Source: Streptomyces nitrosporeus
GTDB taxonomy: Bacteria; Actinomycetota; Actinomycetes; Streptomycetales; Streptomycetaceae
DNA: 64,000 bases
Assembly (NCBI RefSeq): GCF_008704555.1
Contig: NZ_CP023702.1
Coordinates: 1,302,001-1,366,000, forward strand
Direction: 5' to 3'
Positions 17,240 to 25,826 of the stretch are shown here, in pieces. How positions within the stretch are numbered: position 1 is the stretch's first letter; every line of letters begins with the position of its first letter. The translations under genes were made by a program, and so were the position numbers. The notes under the pieces were generated by a model. The model was not told where the DNA came from. It ran no database searches and was given only the letters and a program-made list of their open reading frames with translations.

Positions 17240-18673
17240 TCACGCGGTGGACGCGGCGTCGAGGTCCCGGGTGATCTCGTCCGCGGCGCGCCGGGCGCTG
17301 GCGACGCAGGCGGGGATGCCGACCCCGTCGTACACCGCTCCGCAGACCCGCAGCCCCGGCAGTTTCGCGACCTCCTCGCGGATCCGGGCGACCCTGGTCA
17401 GGTGGCCCACCGGGTACTGCGGCAGACCGCCGGTCCACCGGGTGACCACGGTGTCCACCGGCCGTGCGGCCAGCCCGGTCGCCTCCGCGAGGTCCCCGAG
17501 CGACACGTCGACGAGTTCGCCGTCCTCCCGGTGCAGATGGTCCTCCTCGCCGTACCGGCCGACCGAGGTACGCAGCACGAAGAGGTCGGGAGCGGCGTCC
17601 GCGACCCACCGCCACTTGTTGCTGGAGAAGGTCGCCGCCTTGATGGTGCGCCCGTCGACGGGGGGTACGAGGAAACCGGAGCGGTCCCGCAGCGCCTTTG
17701 TGCCGGCGAGGTCGGAGCGCCGGAAGGCCATGGTGATCAGCGCCATCGAGGCGTACTCCACGGCGGCCAGCAGGGCGGACGCGGCCGGGCACTCGGCGGC
17801 CAGCAGGGTGGAGGCCGACCAGGCGGGCGCCGCCAGCACGACCCCGTCCGCGGCGATCACCCCGGTGTCGGTGCGCACGTCCCAGCCGTCCCGGGTCCGG
17901 GTCAGGCCGAGGACGGGGGTGGAGGTGCGGATCTCGGCGCCGCCCCGGCGTACGGCGTCGGCCACCGCGTCCGGGAGGGTGCCGATCCCGCCGGCGACCC
18001 CCTGGAAGACCGGACCGGTCTGCTGCCGGGCCGCCGCCCGTTCCTGGATGCGGAGCACCCCGTCGAGGAGCGAGCCGCCCTCCTTCGCCGCCTCGAAGAG
18101 CTGCGGCACGGCGGCCCGCATCGAGATCCGGTAGGCGTCGCCCGCGTACACCCCGCCGAGCAGCGGCTCCACCAGCCGGTCGACCACCTCGCGGCCGAGC
18201 CGGCCGGCCACGTAGGCACCGACCGCGACGTCGTCGCCGACGGCGGTCGGGGCGAGGCCGCGCTCCTCGGCGATCCTGGCCAGCCCCTCGGGCGAGAGCA
18301 CCCCGCCGAGCGCCGCCGGGTCCCCCGGTACGCCCATGACGTGGCCCTTGGGCATCGGGCGCAGGGCGTCACGGGTCCAGACCGAGGCGGTGGCGGTGGC
18401 GGGCGGCTGGAGGCGCCCGCCGAGCCCGGCCGCGGTGGCCAGCTCGACCGCCTCGGGGCGGCGCGCCAGCATCGACTCGGCGCCCAGGTCGACCCGCACG
18501 CCCGCGACCTCACCGGTCATCAGCTTGCCGCCGAGCCGCCCGGTCGCCTCCAGGAGGGTGACCCCGAGCCCGCCGGCCAGGAGCCGGTGGGCGGCGGCGA
18601 GTCCGGCGATCCCGCCGCCGATGACGACGACATGGCCCGTACGCGAGGTGTCGCGCTGAAGAGAACGCTGCAT
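17240..18673 (-). CDS. hemG: Coproporphyrinogen III oxidase, FAD-dependent (HemG/HemY, CgoX)
   Basis: 477 residues. The N-terminal FAD-binding motif is VVVIGGGIAGLAAAHRL, followed by LLEATGRLGGKL; the C-terminal FAD block is PGLRVCGAVYDGVGIPACVASA. It is the oxygen-dependent flavoprotein once called protoporphyrinogen oxidase; in actinobacteria with HemQ it oxidises coproporphyrinogen III to coproporphyrin III. It lies just upstream of hemQ on the same strand, consistent with an operon. ATG 18673 places the FAD motif at residue 15. Confidence 0.93.
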   Translation of the reverse strand: MQRSLQRDTSRTGHVVVIGGGIAGLAAAHRLLAGGLGVTLLEATGRLGGKLMTGEVAGVRVDLGAESMLARRPEAVELATAAGLGGRLQPPATATASVWTRDALRPMPKGHVMGVPGDPAALGGVLSPEGLARIAEERGLAPTAVGDDVAVGAYVAGRLGREVVDRLVEPLLGGVYAGDAYRISMRAAVPQLFEAAKEGGSLLDGVLRIQERAAARQQTGPVFQGVAGGIGTLPDAVADAVRRGGAEIRTSTPVLGLTRTRDGWDVRTDTGVIAADGVVLAAPAWSASTLLAAECPAASALLAAVEYASMALITMAFRRSDLAGTKALRDRSGFLVPPVDGRTIKAATFSSNKWRWVADAAPDLFVLRTSVGRYGEEDHLHREDGELVDVSLGDLAEATGLAARPVDTVVTRWTGGLPQYPVGHLTRVARIREEVAKLPGLRVCGAVYDGVGIPACVASARRAADEITRDLDAASTA

Positions 18674-18799
18674 GGGTCCACTCTCTCAAACCCGTAACGA
18701 GTCCCGAACGTGACCGCTTCGAAACCGCTCACCGGCAACCCGCTCGCGGGCCCCCACGTCGAAAGGGCACCAACGGCAACAGTCCTGGGGGGACATGTC

Positions 18800-19834
18800 A
18801 TGCACCTCGACCGGCACAGCGGCACCCGTCCGTCCGCGCATCCCGTACGCCGCCGCTTCCGCGCGCCGGCGGCGGCCGCGCTCCTCGTCCTGCTGCTCGG
18901 CACCGGAGCGTGCGGAGCGGCCGACAGCTCGTCCGACAGCGACAAGGGGGTGGCCGCCGCCGCAGACGCGAAGGGCCCGGCGCCCGAAGCGGAGGGGGCT
19001 CCCGGCGCGGAGGGCGCGGGCCGGGCGGAGGGTGCCGGGAAGGACGGCACCTCCTCGTCGGAGTCCGGACCCGGTACGGCGGTGGCCGTCCACGTCGTCC
19101 GTACGGCCACGCTCACCGTGGAGGTGAAGAGCGTGCCCGCGGCGGTCGCGGCGGCCCGCGGCGCCGTGGAGGGGGCGGGCGGCCTGGTCTCGCAGGAGAG
19201 CACGGAACGGGTGGACGACACCCGCGAGGTCTCGCACCTGGTGCTGCGGGTGCCCCAGGAGCGGTACGAGGACGTGCTGAGGACACTGGCGGGCTCGGGC
19301 AGGCTCCTGGCCCGGACGTCGGACGCGAAGGACGTCACGTCCCAGGTCGTCGACGTCGAGAGCCGGATCGCCACCCAGCGGGCGAGCGTGGCCCGGGTCC
19401 GCGAACTGATGGACAGGGCCGGGAAGCTGTCCGACGTGGTGACCCTGGAAGGCGAACTGAGCAGCCGTCAGGCAGACCTGGAGTCGCTGCTGGCCCAGCA
19501 GGCGTCGCTGAAGGACCGCACCTCGCTCGCGACGGTCACCCTGGAGCTCAGCGAACCGGAGAAGGAGGGCGAGGAGCGGAAGGACGAGGACACCGGCTTC
19601 CTGGACGCGCTGGCGGGCGGCTGGGACGCCTTCGTGACGCTGCTGCGGTGGATCACCGTGGTGATCGGGGCCTCCGCGCCGTTCCTGGCCGTCGCGGCCG
19701 TCGGGGTGGTGCTGTGGCGCCTGCTGCGCCGCCGCCGCCCGGCACGGCCCGCACCGGCGGGGCCGGACTCCGTTCCGGTCCGGGCCCCCGCCGCGGACGC
19801 CCCGGACACCCCGGACGCTCAGCCCGCTCCCTGA
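18800..19834 (+). CDS. DUF4349 lipoprotein
   Basis: 344 residues from ATG 18800, behind a run of G (18788-18793). The N-terminus is a lipoprotein signal (RRRFRAPAAAALLVLLLGTGAC, cleavage before the Cys of TGAC). An acidic low-complexity linker leads to the DUF4349 domain (about 95-260) with a long central helix (RIATQRASVARVRELMDRAG), probably coiled coil. A membrane segment near 285-310 is followed by a Pro/Ala-rich cytoplasmic tail, so the protein may span the membrane as well as be lipidated. Function unknown; divergent from hemG. Confidence 0.82.
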   Translation: MHLDRHSGTRPSAHPVRRRFRAPAAAALLVLLLGTGACGAADSSSDSDKGVAAAADAKGPAPEAEGAPGAEGAGRAEGAGKDGTSSSESGPGTAVAVHVVRTATLTVEVKSVPAAVAAARGAVEGAGGLVSQESTERVDDTREVSHLVLRVPQERYEDVLRTLAGSGRLLARTSDAKDVTSQVVDVESRIATQRASVARVRELMDRAGKLSDVVTLEGELSSRQADLESLLAQQASLKDRTSLATVTLELSEPEKEGEERKDEDTGFLDALAGGWDAFVTLLRWITVVIGASAPFLAVAAVGVVLWRLLRRRRPARPAPAGPDSVPVRAPAADAPDTPDAQPAP

Positions 19835-19879
19835 GCGCCGTAGCGTGGGCTCCCTGCGACTGCGGCGGAGGGAGCCGGC

Positions 19880-21262
19880 ATGGCGGTGGAGCGACTGGTG
19901 GTCATCGGGGGCGACGCGGCGGGGATGTCCGCCGCGTCGCAGGCCCGCAGGCTGAAGGGGCCCGGCGAACTGGGCATCGTCGCCTTCGAGCGCGGCCACT
20001 TCGCCTCGTACTCCGCCTGCGGCATCCCCTACTGGGTGGGCGGGGACGTCGAGGGGCCCGAGGCCCTCGTGGCCCGTACGCCCGAGGAGCACCGGGCGCG
20101 CTCCATCGACCTGCGGACACGCACCGAGGTGACGGAGATCGACGTCGCCGGGCAGCGGGTGCGGGCCCTGGACCGCGACAGCGGTGAGACCTACTGGACG
20201 GGCTTCGACAAACTGGTGGTCGCGACCGGGGCCCGCCCGGTACGCCCCGCGATCCCCGGGATCGACGCGCCCGGGGTGCACGGGGTGCAGACGCTGGACG
20301 ACGGCCGGGCGCTGCTGGACTCGCTGGAGGGGACCGCGGGCCGCCGGGCCGTCGTGGTCGGCGCCGGCTACATCGGTGTCGAGATGGCGGAGGCGCTGCT
20401 GAACCGGGGCTTCGAGGTGACGGTGCTCAACCGCGGGGCGCAGCCCATGGCGACGCTCGACCCCGACATGGGCCGCCTGGTCCACACCGCGATGGACGGT
20501 CTCGGCATCACCACGGTGAACGGGGCCGCGGTCACCCGGGTCCTCACCGGGGACGACGGCCGGGTCTCTGCGGTCGCCACCGCCGACGCGTCCTATCCGG
20601 CGGACGTGGTGGTGCTGGGCATCGGCGTGGAACCGGAGACCGCGCTGGCCCGCGCCGCCGGTCTGCCGACCGGCCCGAACGGCGGCCTGCTGACCGACCT
20701 GTCGATGCGGGTCCGGGGCCACGGCAACATCTGGGCGGGCGGCGACTGCGTCGAGGTCCTGGACCTGGTGGCGGGGCACACCCGGCACATCGCCCTGGGC
20801 ACCCACGCCAACAAGCACGGGCAGATCATCGGATCGAACGCCGCCGGGGGTTACGGCACGTTCCCCGGTGTCGTCGGTACCGCGGTCAGCAAGGTCTGCG
20901 ACCTGGAGATCGGCAGGACCGGGCTGCGGGAGAAGGACGCCTCGGCGGTGGGCCTGCGGTACGTCACGGCGACGATCGAGTCGACGGGCCGGGCGGGCTA
21001 CTACCCGGGCGCCCGGGCGATGACGGTGAAGATGCTCGCCGAGTACCGCACCGGGAGGCTGCTGGGCGTCCAGATCGTGGGCCGCGAGGGGGCGGCGAAG
21101 CGGATCGACGTGGCGGCCGTGGCGCTGACCGCCCGGATGACGGTGGAGGAGATGACCGCGCTCGACCTGGGGTACGCCCCGCCGTTCTCCCCCGTCTGGG
21201 ACCCGGTGCTGGTCGCGGCGCGCAGGACGGTGGCGGTGCTGCGCAGGGCGGGCACCGCCTGA
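19880..21262 (+). CDS. CoA-disulfide-reductase / NADH-oxidase-like flavoprotein
   Basis: 460 residues. The FAD motif is VVIGGDAAGMSAASQARR and the NAD motif is AVVVGAGYIGVEMAEALL. The single redox Cys lies in SYSACGIPYWVGGD, the SxxCGxPY pattern of CoA-disulfide reductases and NADH oxidases rather than the CxxxxC of glutathione or lipoamide enzymes. The C-terminal dimer domain ends with LDLGYAPPFSPVWDPVLVAA, also typical. It probably reduces a low-molecular-weight disulfide or sulfane sulfur with NAD(P)H; the physiological substrate is open. GGAGGGAG precedes the ATG by about 6 bases. Confidence 0.85.
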   Translation: MAVERLVVIGGDAAGMSAASQARRLKGPGELGIVAFERGHFASYSACGIPYWVGGDVEGPEALVARTPEEHRARSIDLRTRTEVTEIDVAGQRVRALDRDSGETYWTGFDKLVVATGARPVRPAIPGIDAPGVHGVQTLDDGRALLDSLEGTAGRRAVVVGAGYIGVEMAEALLNRGFEVTVLNRGAQPMATLDPDMGRLVHTAMDGLGITTVNGAAVTRVLTGDDGRVSAVATADASYPADVVVLGIGVEPETALARAAGLPTGPNGGLLTDLSMRVRGHGNIWAGGDCVEVLDLVAGHTRHIALGTHANKHGQIIGSNAAGGYGTFPGVVGTAVSKVCDLEIGRTGLREKDASAVGLRYVTATIESTGRAGYYPGARAMTVKMLAEYRTGRLLGVQIVGREGAAKRIDVAAVALTARMTVEEMTALDLGYAPPFSPVWDPVLVAARRTVAVLRRAGTA

Positions 21263-21274
21263 GGGGCCGCCGCG

Positions 21275-21307
21275 GTGCCCTCCCCCTCGCGGTGAGGGGG
21301 AGGGCAC
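21275..21307. terminator. Bidirectional terminator between the flavoprotein gene and hemE
   Basis: Perfect 14-bp stem (21275-21288 with 21294-21307) and a 5-nt loop, placed 12 bases after one stop codon and 5 bases from the other. It can end transcription from both convergent genes. Confidence 0.88.
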
Positions 21308-21311
21308 GGGT

Positions 21312-22382
21312 TCAGCGGGCCGTCCGCTCGTGGACGTACTCGACCAGGCGGGTCAGCGCGCCCGGGTCGGTCGTGGGCATGACGCCGTGTCCCAGGTTGA
21401 AGATGTGGCCCTCCAGGCCGGCGGCGGCGTCCAGCACCTCGCGGGTCTTCGCCTCCACCGTCGCCGTCGGCGCGAACAGCACCGCCGGGTCGAGGTTGCC
21501 CTGGAGCGCCTTGCCGGGGCCGACGCGGCGCGCGCCCTCGTCCATCGGGACGCGCCAGTCGACGCCGACGACGTCGGCTCCCGCCTCGCCCATCAGCCCC
21601 AGCAGCTCACCGGTGCCGACGCCGAAGTGGATGCGCGGGACGCCGTAGCCCCGGACCGCGTCGAAGACCTTGGCGGAGGCCGGCATCACCGAGCGCCGGT
21701 AGTCGGCGGGGGCGAGGGCGCCCACCCAGGAGTCGAAGAGCTGGACGGCCGAGGCCCCGGCCTCGATCTGCACCTTCAGGAAGGCGCCGGTGATCTCCGC
21801 GAGCCGGTCGAGCAGGTCGGCCCAGAGTTCCGGGTCGCCGTACATCATGGCCTTGGTGTTCTCGTGGTTGCGGGACGGCCCGCCCTCCACGAGGTAGCTC
21901 GCGAGGGTGAACGGCGCCCCGGCGAAACCGATCAGCGGGGTGGCCCCCAGCTCGCCCGTGAGCATCCCGATCGCCTCGGTGACGTACGGGACGTCCTCGG
22001 GTGTCAGGTCGCGGAGCCGGGCCAGGTCGGCGCGGGTGCGGACCGGTTCGGCGATCACCGGGCCGATGCCCGGCTTGATGTCGAGGTCGATGCCGATGGC
22101 CTTGAGCGGTACGACGATGTCGCTGAAGAAGATGGCGGCGTCGACCTTGTGGCGGCGCACGGGCTGCAGCGTGATCTCGGCGACCAGCTCCGGCATCATG
22201 CACGAGTCGAGCATCGCGATGCCCTCGCGCACCTTCAGGTACTCGGGCAGCGACCGTCCCGCCTGCCTCATGAACCACACCGGGGTGTGGGGCACGGGCT
22301 CCCGCCTGCAGGCCTTGAGGAAGGCCGACTCATGGGTGGCGGATGTCGTCTGCGGGATCGAGGGGCTGTCGTAGGCGCTCAC
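21312..22382 (-). CDS. hemE: Uroporphyrinogen III decarboxylase
   Basis: 356 residues. It removes four carboxyl groups from uroporphyrinogen III to give coproporphyrinogen III, the substrate of HemG. Diagnostic blocks are [15 protein letters not shown] (substrate-binding Arg), [22 protein letters not shown] and [16 protein letters not shown] 22382 gives a normal N-terminus (SAYDSP...[19 protein letters not shown]); the frame stays open upstream but is not protein-like. The gene is divergent from DUF3000. Confidence 0.94.
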   Translation of the reverse strand: MSAYDSPSIPQTTSATHESAFLKACRREPVPHTPVWFMRQAGRSLPEYLKVREGIAMLDSCMMPELVAEITLQPVRRHKVDAAIFFSDIVVPLKAIGIDLDIKPGIGPVIAEPVRTRADLARLRDLTPEDVPYVTEAIGMLTGELGATPLIGFAGAPFTLASYLVEGGPSRNHENTKAMMYGDPELWADLLDRLAEITGAFLKVQIEAGASAVQLFDSWVGALAPADYRRSVMPASAKVFDAVRGYGVPRIHFGVGTGELLGLMGEAGADVVGVDWRVPMDEGARRVGPGKALQGNLDPAVLFAPTATVEAKTREVLDAAAGLEGHIFNLGHGVMPTTDPGALTRLVEYVHERTAR

Positions 22383-22472
22383 ACCCGGAATCTTCGCATG
22401 AAGCGGTGGCGAGCCGTCCCGGCCGGGTGTCCTTCCCTGCGCGAAGCCCCTGTTCCGCCTACTCTTCCCCGC

Positions 22473-23132
22473 ATGGCTCGGGCTCAGGGACACTTTTCCG
22501 ATCAATCCGATGGCGCCGGCACCGAGGAGGGCGGGGAGGACGATCCGGTCGCGCCCGCGTTCCGGTCGGCGGTCGAAACTCTGCGCTCCGCGCACCTGCG
22601 CCCCGAACTGGAGGTCGAGCCGACACGGCCGCCCAAGCGGCTCGCCCCGTACGCGTACGCCCTGGAGGCGGCGGTCGTGGACGGCGAGGAGGACCTCGCC
22701 GACGGGCGTCTGGTCCTGCTGCACGACCCGGCCGGCCACGACACCTGGCAGGGCACCTTCCGGCTGGTGACGCTCGTACGCGCGGAGCTCGAACCGGAGA
22801 TGGCCGCCGATCCGCTGCTGCCCGAGGTCTGCTGGTCCTGGCTGACGGGCGCGCTGGACGCGCGGGGCCTGTCGTACGGGGAGGCGGGCGGCACGGTGAC
22901 GCGCGCGGGCTCGCACTACTTCGGCACCCTGTCCGCGCGCCTTTCCGCGACCCAGATCGAGATCCGCGCCTCCTGGACGCCCAGGGAGGACCGTGACGGG
23001 GTGCCGGACGTGGGCGCGCACCTGTCGGCGTGGGGCGAGCTGCTCTGCCAGCTCGCCGGCCTGCCGCCGTCGGGCACGGCCGACGCGGCGGTCGTCACGC
23101 TCCCGCAGCGGCGCGGCCCCCAGGCGCCGTAG
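22473..23132 (+). CDS. DUF3000 family protein
   Basis: 219 residues, soluble, no signal peptide. The family is recognised from [56 protein letters not shown] and [13 protein letters not shown]. It is conserved through actinobacteria and usually lies beside hemE, as here; its function is unknown. ATG 22473 is preceded closely by TACTCT (22460-22465), which as a -10 element would make the mRNA leaderless; no Shine-Dalgarno is visible. Confidence 0.85.
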   Translation: MARAQGHFSDQSDGAGTEEGGEDDPVAPAFRSAVETLRSAHLRPELEVEPTRPPKRLAPYAYALEAAVVDGEEDLADGRLVLLHDPAGHDTWQGTFRLVTLVRAELEPEMAADPLLPEVCWSWLTGALDARGLSYGEAGGTVTRAGSHYFGTLSARLSATQIEIRASWTPREDRDGVPDVGAHLSAWGELLCQLAGLPPSGTADAAVVTLPQRRGPQAP

Positions 23133-23180
23133 CCGCCGCCGGGGAGCCCCGGGGCGCGGGGCGTCCGCAGAGACCACCCC

Positions 23181-23271
23181 GGGGCGTGCGCCGCGCAAGG
23201 CCCGGGGCGTGCACGGCGCGGGCCTCCCCGGGCGTGCACGGCGCGGGACCCGGGGGCGTGCGCGGCGCGGA
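23181..23271. repeat. Four imperfect 24-bp direct repeats
   Basis: Copies of a GGGGCGTGCACGGCGCGGG-like unit begin near 23181, 23204, 23229 and 23253 in the gap after DUF3000. They are non-coding as far as can be seen and may fold into alternative hairpins. Confidence 0.65.
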
Positions 23272-23426
23272 GGACCGCGGGCCGCGCCCGTACCCCGTCC
23301 CCCGGAGCCCGTGACGGTGTGTCATTTCCGGGAGAGCCGGTCGCACAGGCGCCGGCTCTCTTTTCGTACAATCGATCGCCCGTCCGATTTGCCCGAATTG
23401 TTACTCACCAAATCGTGATCTTCCCC

Positions 23427-23454
23427 TAAAGGAGCACGCCCCTGCTGCCGAAGA
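23427..23454 (+). promoter_or_regulatory. Sigma-WhiG-type promoter of whiI
   Basis: TAAA (23427-23430), a 16-base spacer, then GCCGAAGA (23447-23454). The consensus for sigma-WhiG and related FliA-type factors is TAAA-N15/16-GCCGATAA, so seven of eight -10 bases match. whiI is a known sigma-WhiG target in S. coelicolor. It lies 80-107 bases upstream of the start codon. Confidence 0.82.
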
Positions 23455-23533
23455 GGTCAATGACCCTTCAAGCACGGTTCGCCCCGGCTTCACCCCGAGC
23501 CGGCCCGTCCCGCCACTCCCCCCAGGAGGCCTG

Positions 23534-24196
23534 GTGTCCGTTCTCCTCGAGCAGCCCGCAAGCCTGGTCGCCTACCGCCCGAACAAGCCGACGGCCATGG
23601 TCGTCGTGGCCGACCCGCGCGTCCGTTCCACCGTCACCCGCCATCTGTGGGCACTCGGAGTTCGTGACGTCATCGAGGCGTCGTCCATCGCGGAGGCCCG
23701 CCCCCGCGTCGGCAACCCACGCGACATCTGCGTTGCCGACGTCCACCTGCCCGACGGTTCCGGGCTGACCCTGCTGTCCGAGACCCGAGCCGCGGGCTGG
23801 CCGAACGGCCTCGCCCTCTCCGCCGCCGACGACATCGGGGCGGTACGCAACGCCCTCGCCGGCGGTGTGAAGGGGTACGTCGTCACCGGTACCCGCACCA
23901 ACATCGGCCACCCCGGCCGTCCCGGCATGTCCGCCATCGGCATCGGCGCCGCCCGCGCCCACCGCAGGCCCCCCGGGTCCCCGAGCCACCCGGGCGGCTA
24001 CCGCGAACTGTCCGGCCGCGAGGTGGAGGTGCTCCGCCTGGTGGCCGAAGGCCAGTCCAACAAGGCCATCGGCGTCTCGATGGGCCTCTCCGCACTCACC
24101 GTCAAGAGCCATCTCGCCCGCATCGCCCGCAAGCTGGGCACCGGGGACCGCGCCGGCATGGTCGCCGTGGCCCTGCGCACCGGCATCATCCACTGA
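23534..24196 (+). CDS. whiI: WhiI, atypical NarL-type response regulator of sporulation
   Basis: 220 residues. The receiver-like domain (about 20-130) keeps the phosphoacceptor-position Asp69 (CVADVHLPDGSG), but the upstream acidic pair is Ala26-Asp27 instead of Asp-Asp, so normal Asp phosphorylation is doubtful. The C-terminal LuxR-type helix-turn-helix (about 157-215) is LSGREVEVLRLVAEGQSNKAIG...LTVKSHLARIARKLG. No kinase gene is adjacent. In S. coelicolor and S. venezuelae WhiI is needed for septation and spore maturation and works as a heterodimer with BldM. GTG 23534 follows AGGAGG. Confidence 0.93.
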   Translation: MSVLLEQPASLVAYRPNKPTAMVVVADPRVRSTVTRHLWALGVRDVIEASSIAEARPRVGNPRDICVADVHLPDGSGLTLLSETRAAGWPNGLALSAADDIGAVRNALAGGVKGYVVTGTRTNIGHPGRPGMSAIGIGAARAHRRPPGSPSHPGGYRELSGREVEVLRLVAEGQSNKAIGVSMGLSALTVKSHLARIARKLGTGDRAGMVAVALRTGIIH

Positions 24197-24251
24197 CCCC
24201 CCGGCTCCGGCACCGGCCGCCCGCGCGCGCCCGGCCGGTTCCCACACACCC

Positions 24252-24285
24252 GCGCCCGCCGCCGGAGCCTTCCGTCGGCGGGCGC
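24252..24285 (+). terminator. Terminator after whiI
   Basis: Perfect 10-bp stem GCGCCCGCCG / CGGCGGGCGC (24252-24261 with 24276-24285), loop 14 nt, 56 bases after the whiI stop. Confidence 0.7.
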
Positions 24286-24311
24286 CCGGCATACACAGAT
24301 ACCCTTGGCAT

Positions 24312-25586
24312 GTGACCGACGCCCAAGAGACCGCAGAAGACACATCACTGCGAACCACCGGGGGCGCTCCCCCGGACGACGTCGCCCCGGCGCCGATCCC
24401 CTTGCTCGAACCGCGCGAGGGCATCCCCCCGGTGGTGGCGACCGATGACGCGCTGGCCGGGGTCGTGGCGGCCTTCGCCGCGGGGCGGGGCCCCGTGGCG
24501 GTCGACGCCGAGCGCGCCTCCGGTTACCGCTACGGCCAGCGCGCCTACCTCGTCCAGCTGCGCCGCGAAGGCGCCGGGAGCACGCTGATCGATCCGGTCG
24601 GCTGCCCCGACCTGTCGGTCCTGGGCGACGCGCTGACCGGCACCGAGTGGATCCTGCACGCGGCGACCCAGGACCTGCCCTGCCTGCGCGACATAGGCAT
24701 GGTCCCCACCTCGCTCTTCGACACCGAGCTGGCCGGGCGGCTGGCCGGGTTCCCCCGGGTCGGCCTCGGCGCCATCGTCGAGAACCTCCTGGGGTACGCC
24801 CTGGAGAAGGGCCACTCCGCCGTCGACTGGTCCACCCGCCCCCTGCCCGAGCCGTGGCTGCGCTACGCCGCGCTCGACGTCGAGCTGCTGGTGGACCTGC
24901 GCGACGCCCTGGAGGCGGAGCTGGAGCGGCAGGGCAAGCTGGAATGGGCCCTGGAGGAGTTCGAGGCCATCGCGTCGGCACCCCCCGCGCCCCCGCGCAA
25001 GGACCCCTGGCGCCGGACCTCCGGCATGCACAAGGTGCGCCGCCGCCGCCAGATGGCCGTCGTACGGGAGCTGTGGACCGCCCGCGACCAGGTGGCGCAG
25101 CGCCGGGACGTGTCGCCCGGCAAGGTCCTCGGCGACGCAGCGATCATCGAGGCGGCCCTGGCCATGCCCTCCCATGTGCAGGCGCTGACCGCGCTGCCCG
25201 GGTTCGGCCACCGGATGGGGCGCCGCCAGCTCGAACAGTGGCAGGCGGCCGTGGACCGGGCCAGGGCGCTCCCCGAGGCGGAGCTGCCGCAGCCCGGCCA
25301 GCAGCCGGCCGGCCCGCCGCCCCCGCGGGCCTGGGCCGACAAGGACCCGGCCGCGGCGGCCCGTCTGTCGGCGGCCCGTACGGCGGTGTCGGGGCTCGCC
25401 GAGCAGCTGCACATGCCGCAGGAGAACCTGATCACCCCCGACACGGTGCGGCGGGTCTGCTGGGAGCCGCCCAAGAGCCTCACCCCGGGGGCGGTGGAGA
25501 CGGCGCTGGCCGGGTACGGCGCACGCCGGTGGCAGATCGAGCAGGTCGCCCCGCTCCTGCTGCGCGCGCTGGGCAGCGGCGCCTGA
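24312..25586 (+). CDS. rnd: Ribonuclease D (DEDD 3'-5' exoribonuclease with HRDC domain)
   Basis: 424 residues. The exonuclease motifs are VDAERASGYRY (Exo I, Asp-Ala-Glu), LHAATQDLPCL (Exo II) and LRYAALDVELLVDL (Exo III); one HRDC domain follows (about 230-310), and the C-terminal 100 residues form a second HRDC-like or helical part. It trims 3' ends of structured RNAs such as tRNA precursors. The GTG start is preceded directly by TACCCT (24300-24305), a -10-like element six bases away, which suggests a leaderless mRNA. Confidence 0.9.
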   Translation: MTDAQETAEDTSLRTTGGAPPDDVAPAPIPLLEPREGIPPVVATDDALAGVVAAFAAGRGPVAVDAERASGYRYGQRAYLVQLRREGAGSTLIDPVGCPDLSVLGDALTGTEWILHAATQDLPCLRDIGMVPTSLFDTELAGRLAGFPRVGLGAIVENLLGYALEKGHSAVDWSTRPLPEPWLRYAALDVELLVDLRDALEAELERQGKLEWALEEFEAIASAPPAPPRKDPWRRTSGMHKVRRRRQMAVVRELWTARDQVAQRRDVSPGKVLGDAAIIEAALAMPSHVQALTALPGFGHRMGRRQLEQWQAAVDRARALPEAELPQPGQQPAGPPPPRAWADKDPAAAARLSAARTAVSGLAEQLHMPQENLITPDTVRRVCWEPPKSLTPGAVETALAGYGARRWQIEQVAPLLLRALGSGA

Positions 25587-25588
25587 GC

Positions 25589-25623
25589 CCCGCGGCCGGG
25601 CGCCGGGGGCTCCCGGCCGCGGG
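25589..25623 (+). terminator. Terminator after rnd
   Basis: Perfect 12-bp stem CCCGCGGCCGGG / CCCGGCCGCGGG (25589-25600 with 25612-25623), loop 11 nt, immediately after the stop codon. Confidence 0.8.
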
Positions 25624-25741
25624 ACCGCCGTTCCGGCGCCTTCCGCGGGGGCCCGTTCCGCTCTCCCCGCCGGGCGGCCGCTTTGGGCACCGTGCGGCGT
25701 GTGACCTTCGACGCTCCGGGCAGGGGGGCTGGGCAGCCTGG

Positions 25742-25758
25742 TTACCCGCAAGTAGCAT
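25742..25758 (+). promoter_or_regulatory. Possible fatty-acid-regulator operator and -10 upstream of the thiolase gene
   Basis: TTACCCGCAAGTAG (25742-25755) is an imperfect inverted repeat (TTAC / GTAg) in otherwise GC-rich DNA, overlapping a -10-like TAGCAT (25753-25758), about 70 bases upstream of the start. TetR-type regulators of fatty-acid degradation bind sites of this size and shape; which regulator acts here is not known. Confidence 0.35.
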
Positions 25759-25826
25759 GTGGGGGTCGGCGTGCCTCTCGGTGCGCCGCGCAGCAGTGCC
25801 ATCCCGCACCCTGGAGGAGAGCCACC

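Larger units (their letters stand above)
23133..23533. other. Intergenic region upstream of whiI
   Basis: 401 bases without a gene. The first half holds the 24-bp repeats. The second half (23320-23430) is AT-richer, as expected of a promoter region, and ends in the sigma-WhiG-like promoter at 23427-23454. Confidence 0.6.

Noticed and set aside
22383..23198. N-terminal extension of HemE
   Set aside because: The extension overlaps DUF3000 antisense and lacks similarity to HemE; starting at 22382 gives the usual length.
23181..23271. CRISPR array
   Set aside because: The repeats are imperfect, contiguous and without unique spacers of constant length; no cas genes nearby.
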